Source: a virus. From it: DNA of 37,897 bases. A program made the position numbers and the translations under genes. Position 1 is the first letter of the stretch. Each line of letters opens with the position of its first letter. The DNA lies in IMG/VR virus record IMGVR_UViG_3300014827_000009, positions 1 through 37,897 of that record. One strand, 5' to 3'. Shown here in pieces: positions 37,867 through 37,897 of the stretch. Below the pieces are notes generated by a model that saw only the letters and a program-made list of their open reading frames with translations, was not told where the DNA came from and made no database searches.

Positions 37867-37897
37867 AAACATACTCAAACAAGCCTATAGCAACAAA

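Overview
The window is AT-rich, densely packed DNA from an extrachromosomal Bacillota (Bacillus/Paenibacillus-like) replicon, most likely a large phage-plasmid or phage-derived plasmid. Three things point this way. The ribosome binding sites are long AAAGGAGG-type sites with frequent TTG and GTG starts. The strong promoters are SigA-like, with 17-base spacers. Phage-style replication and nucleotide genes sit beside plasmid-style rep and par loci. No rRNA, tRNA, capsid, tail or terminase gene is visible. The element cannot be named from sequence alone.

Layout. (1) 1-6.3 kb: an array of about 18 small plus-strand genes. They include one DNA methyltransferase, several Cys-rich mini-proteins and several short membrane proteins. 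Most are preceded by a recurring TTTTAA-type box and a strong SD. (2) 6.27-18.7 kb: a replisome operon with an SSB-like acidic-tailed protein, a RecA/Sak4-like ATPase, a small unknown protein, a DnaB-like helicase, a divergent Toprim primase-like protein, a Cas4/RecB-like nuclease, a C-family DNA polymerase and a RecD2-like helicase. It starts at a strong promoter followed by a short leader ORF and a hairpin over the first SD. (3) 18.7-28.0 kb: a DUF2493/SLOG protein and nucleotide metabolism: a B12-dependent ribonucleotide reductase split by an intein, dUTPase, a ThyX-like protein, a dNMP-kinase-like P-loop protein and a deoxyribosyltransferase-like protein. Many small genes are interspersed. 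(4) 28.0-29.0 kb: a replication-control region with two perfect DnaA boxes, three direct and one inverted 18-base iteron, a minus-strand RepO-like winged-helix initiator, and a plus-strand antisense-RNA candidate over the rep leader. A second DnaA-box group overlaps the predicted rep promoter. (5) 29.0-30.3 kb: a ParM/ParR partition locus with AGTATGT-like repeats on both sides. (6) 30.4-34.4 kb: a winged-helix protein, a candidate 25-aa hydrophobic toxin-like peptide on the minus strand, and a membrane/secretion-like set (pilin-like protein, membrane-anchored M23 peptidase, HerA/VirD4-type ATPase). (7) 34.4-37.9 kb: an orphan DGQHR (DndB-like) protein converging, through a bidirectional terminator, on a zinc-ribbon/nuclease/NUMOD protein that looks like a free-standing homing endonuclease.

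Together the genes describe an element that brings most of its own fork machinery and dNTP supply, borrows host DnaA for initiation, probably controls rep by antisense RNA, and segregates with an actin-like system. The best candidates for undescribed biology are the antisense/iteron/DnaA control region, the shared DDLSWM tail on replisome proteins, the leader ORF/hairpin switch, the pre-SD box repeated across the small-gene array, and the minimal secretion-like operon.
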